A model generated the notes under the pieces. It ran no database searches. It worked only from the letters and a program-made list of their open reading frames with translations, and was not told the DNA's origin. A program made the position numbers and the translations under genes. Positions 53,033 to 54,928 of a stretch of 54,928 nt of DNA are shown here, one piece after another. The first letter of the stretch is position 1, and each line of letters opens with the position of its first letter. This DNA is from Sphingobium psychrophilum (GTDB lineage Bacteria > Pseudomonadota > Alphaproteobacteria > Sphingomonadales > Sphingomonadaceae), in NCBI RefSeq assembly GCF_012927105.1, contig NZ_JABBFV010000026.1:1-54928 (forward strand), given 5' to 3'.

Positions 53033-53369
53033 AGATCTGCGCGTCTATCTCCACCGGGATCCGATCGATTTCCGTTGTGGGATCAACAGCCTTGCGATCC
53101 TGGTCGAGCAGTCGATGGGCCTCAATCCGTTCGAGCGCGCGGCGTTCGCCTTCTGCAACCGGCGCCGGACCCGGATGAAGCTCCTGTTCTTTGATCGCTC
53201 CGGCTTTGTATTGGTGCTCAAGGCGCTGACGGAGGACAAGTTCCGATGGCCCAAACGAGCGGAAACGGTGGTGGCGCTCACCGCGGAGCAATTGCGATGG
53301 CTGCTCGACGGGATCGATATTGACGCAATGGTCCCTCATCCGGTGCGGCAATATCAGTTTGTCGGCTGA
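53016..53369 (+). CDS. tnpB: IS66 accessory protein TnpB
   Basis: A 117-aa protein with the IS66 Orf2 signature: DPIDFRCGINSLAILVEQSMGLNPF, CNRRRTRMKLLFFDRSGF and FRWP. ATG 53016 overlaps the tnpA 3' end. It appears intact. Confidence 0.93.
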   Translation: MFRLAEDLRVYLHRDPIDFRCGINSLAILVEQSMGLNPFERAAFAFCNRRRTRMKLLFFDRSGFVLVLKALTEDKFRWPKRAETVVALTAEQLRWLLDGIDIDAMVPHPVRQYQFVG

Positions 53370-53410
53370 AGGCTGTTGACGCGGGAGGGGGCTTTCGATT
53401 CAAGACTGCG

Positions 53411-54928
53411 ATGGATCGAGGCGGCGCCCCCACTATTGCGGAATTGATGGCGCTTCTGGCGACGAAAGCCGCCGAGGTCGAGACATTGCAGGCCGAGAGA
53501 GACGCTCTTGTCCGGCGCATCCTGAAGCTTGAGGAGGAACTGGCGCTGGCGCGGTTGCACCGCTTTGCGCCGCGCAGCGAAAAGCACATGGATCGCGTCT
53601 TCAATGAAGCCGAGCAGGCCGCCCTTGAGGACGATGCAGACGAAGATCACGACGATATCGACGAGCCGGGCGCTGCCGATCTTCCCGACACGGGATTGCC
53701 GGAGGCGAAAAAACCAGAAGGGAAGAAGCGCGGGCGCAAACCACTTCCTGCCGGCCTGCCACGCCAGCGCGTTGAATATGACCTCGCCGACGACCAGAAG
53801 GTTTGCCCGTGCTGCAGCGAACGGCTGCATCGCATGGGGGAAGTGGTAACCGAGCAGCTTCACATCGAGGTGAAGGCCACGGTCCTGCAGAATGCCCGCG
53901 CCAAATATGCGTGCCGCAATTGCGACCGCACCGGGGTCGCCACGCCGATCGTCCTTGCGCCAATGCCCGCTCAGCCCTTGCCGGGGAGCATTGCCACGGC
54001 CTCGACGCTGGCCTTTGCTCTTGTCCACAAATACGTGGATGGCACGCCGCTCTATCGTCTGGCGCAAACCTTCGAGCGTGCAGGTGTACCCGTTAGCCGC
54101 GGTGCTCTGGGCCATTGGGTGATTGGTTCTAGCGAGAGGCATCTGTATCGCATCTATGACGCCCTCAAGCTGCGGCTCCGGTCCCAAGACGTCATTCATG
54201 GCGACGAGACTACGGTTCAAGTGCTGAAGGAAGAGGGCAAGGCCCCTACCAGCACCTCGTATATGTGGGCCTATCGCAGCAGCGAGGACAGCGAACAGCC
54301 GATCGTGCTGTTCGACTATCAACCCGGTCGCGGGCAGGAACATCCGCAGGCCTTCCTCGGCGACTATCGCGGTATCCTGATGAGTGACGGTTATACGGCC
54401 TGGCGCACATTGAAAGGCGCCACGCATCTGGGCTGCATGGCCCACGCCAGACGGCGCTTTGCCGACGCCCTCAAGGCGAGGAAGAAACAAGGCGGGCCGC
54501 CCGCACAGGCGCTCAAGTTCTTCGACCAGCTCTACCGGATCGAAAGGCAGGTGCGGGACGAAATGCCCGGTGACGGGGAAACGCAGGCCAGCTACCTGCG
54601 CCGCTTCCGCCAGAAACATAGCGTCCCGGTCCTGGATGCACTCAAGGCGTGGCTCGATGACATCGCACCCAAGGTTGTGCCCGACACCAAGCTTGGCGAT
54701 GCGGTATCCTACACCCTCAACCAGTGGGAATACCTGACGCGCTACGTCGAAGACAGCAGGATGCCGATCGATAACAATCTTCTCGAACGCGACATCAGGG
54801 TTTTTGCAACGACCGATTCATACTACACCTCCTCTTCAAATGTCCGGAAACAGGGACTTTTGGTTTTCCATTTTGATGCGACACGGGCCTCTGTGACGCG
54901 GGAACTGGGTCACTTCGTCCTTTTCCAG
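53411..54928 (+). pseudogene. tnpC: IS66 transposase TnpC, 3' end replaced
   Basis: From ATG 53411 the frame encodes an N-terminal leucine-rich coiled region (ELMALLATKAAEVETLQAERDALV), then LHRFAPRSEK, an acidic linker and a CPCC...CRNC zinc site. The DDE core has IHGDETTVQVL, LMSDGYTAW and NNLLERDIRVFAT. Family members continue from VFAT with GRKSWLF; here the text changes at about 54817 to TDSYYTSSSN and stays open to the window end. About 469 residues are native, so the last ~50-60 residues are missing or displaced. The catalytic Glu is retained. Confidence 0.85.
54818..54928. mobile_element. Unidentified sequence inserted in IS66 tnpC
   Basis: From about 54818 the DNA no longer matches an IS66 transposase reading. 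The text includes TGTCCGGAAACAGGGAC near 54840 and runs to the edge of the window. It is probably the end of another insertion sequence, or a recombination joint; too little is visible to classify it. Confidence 0.5.

Larger units (their letters stand above)
52501..54928 (+). mobile_element. IS66-family insertion sequence (partial, interrupted)
   Basis: The left end GTAAGCGCGAAATTCCCCCC at 52501 matches the GTAAGCG start usual for IS66. It is followed by the three-gene set tnpA, tnpB and tnpC. The large transposase is broken near 54817 by unrelated sequence that continues to the window edge, so the right end and target duplication are not visible. It lies 128 bases downstream of bcsZ. Confidence 0.88.

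Noticed and set aside
1..54928. CRISPR array, rRNA, tRNA or riboswitch
   Set aside because: No regularly spaced direct repeats with spacers and no tRNA/rRNA-like conserved segments were found on reading both strands.

Overview
The window reads as an accessory, insertion-sequence-rich segment of an alphaproteobacterium, most likely a sphingomonad (Sphingomonas/Sphingobium/Novosphingobium type). This rests on the style of the exopolysaccharide proteins, a fused cellulose synthase, MASE1-type sensors, FixL/FixJ-like regulators and the IS families present. The placement is inference; no rRNA or tRNA is present to fix taxonomy. It could be chromosomal island or megaplasmid DNA.

Region 1 (about 0.4-12 kb, minus strand) is a polysaccharide operon. 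Reading from its promoter end it encodes a Wza-like export lipoprotein, an outer-membrane beta-barrel, a Wzc-like co-polymerase/tyrosine kinase and GalE. After an IS3 element come a polymerase/ligase-like membrane protein, a GMC-type FAD oxidoreductase and a GT4 glycosyltransferase. Region 2 (12-14.5 kb) holds an unrecognised 204-aa gene, a decayed tyrosine recombinase and a small CxxC protein. Region 3 (14.5-30.3 kb) is a second polysaccharide locus: a split PssD/PssE-type glycosyltransferase, a metallophosphatase, a small exported protein, a large O-antigen ligase/polymerase, a second Wza and a second Wzc. It continues with a Rap1a-like protein opposite an SleB-type wall hydrolase, an FkbH-like protein, two small membrane proteins, a WcaJ/WbaP-type initiating sugar transferase and a second metallophosphatase. 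An IS1380 element and galU follow.

Region 4 (33.5-42 kb) is a signalling block. It has a MASE1-GGDEF diguanylate cyclase gene cut by an IS630 element, a PilZ-type protein, a lone flagellin, and a MASE1 histidine kinase overlapping a LuxR-type response regulator. Region 5 (42.1-52.4 kb) is a tightly coupled cellulose operon bcsR-bcsQ-bcsAB(fused)-bcsC-bcsD-bcsZ, whose BcsA part carries a PilZ domain. The window ends in an IS66 element whose large transposase gene is itself broken, apparently by another insertion.

Taken together the segment encodes up to three extracellular polysaccharide systems, their UDP-sugar supply (GalU, GalE), and a local c-di-GMP/two-component module that could set the choice between flagellar motility and cellulose production. 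The most notable observation is the exact, reconstructable disruption of the diguanylate cyclase. The insertion leaves a catalytically intact GGDEF domain as a free-standing ORF with a start codon made at the IS junction.
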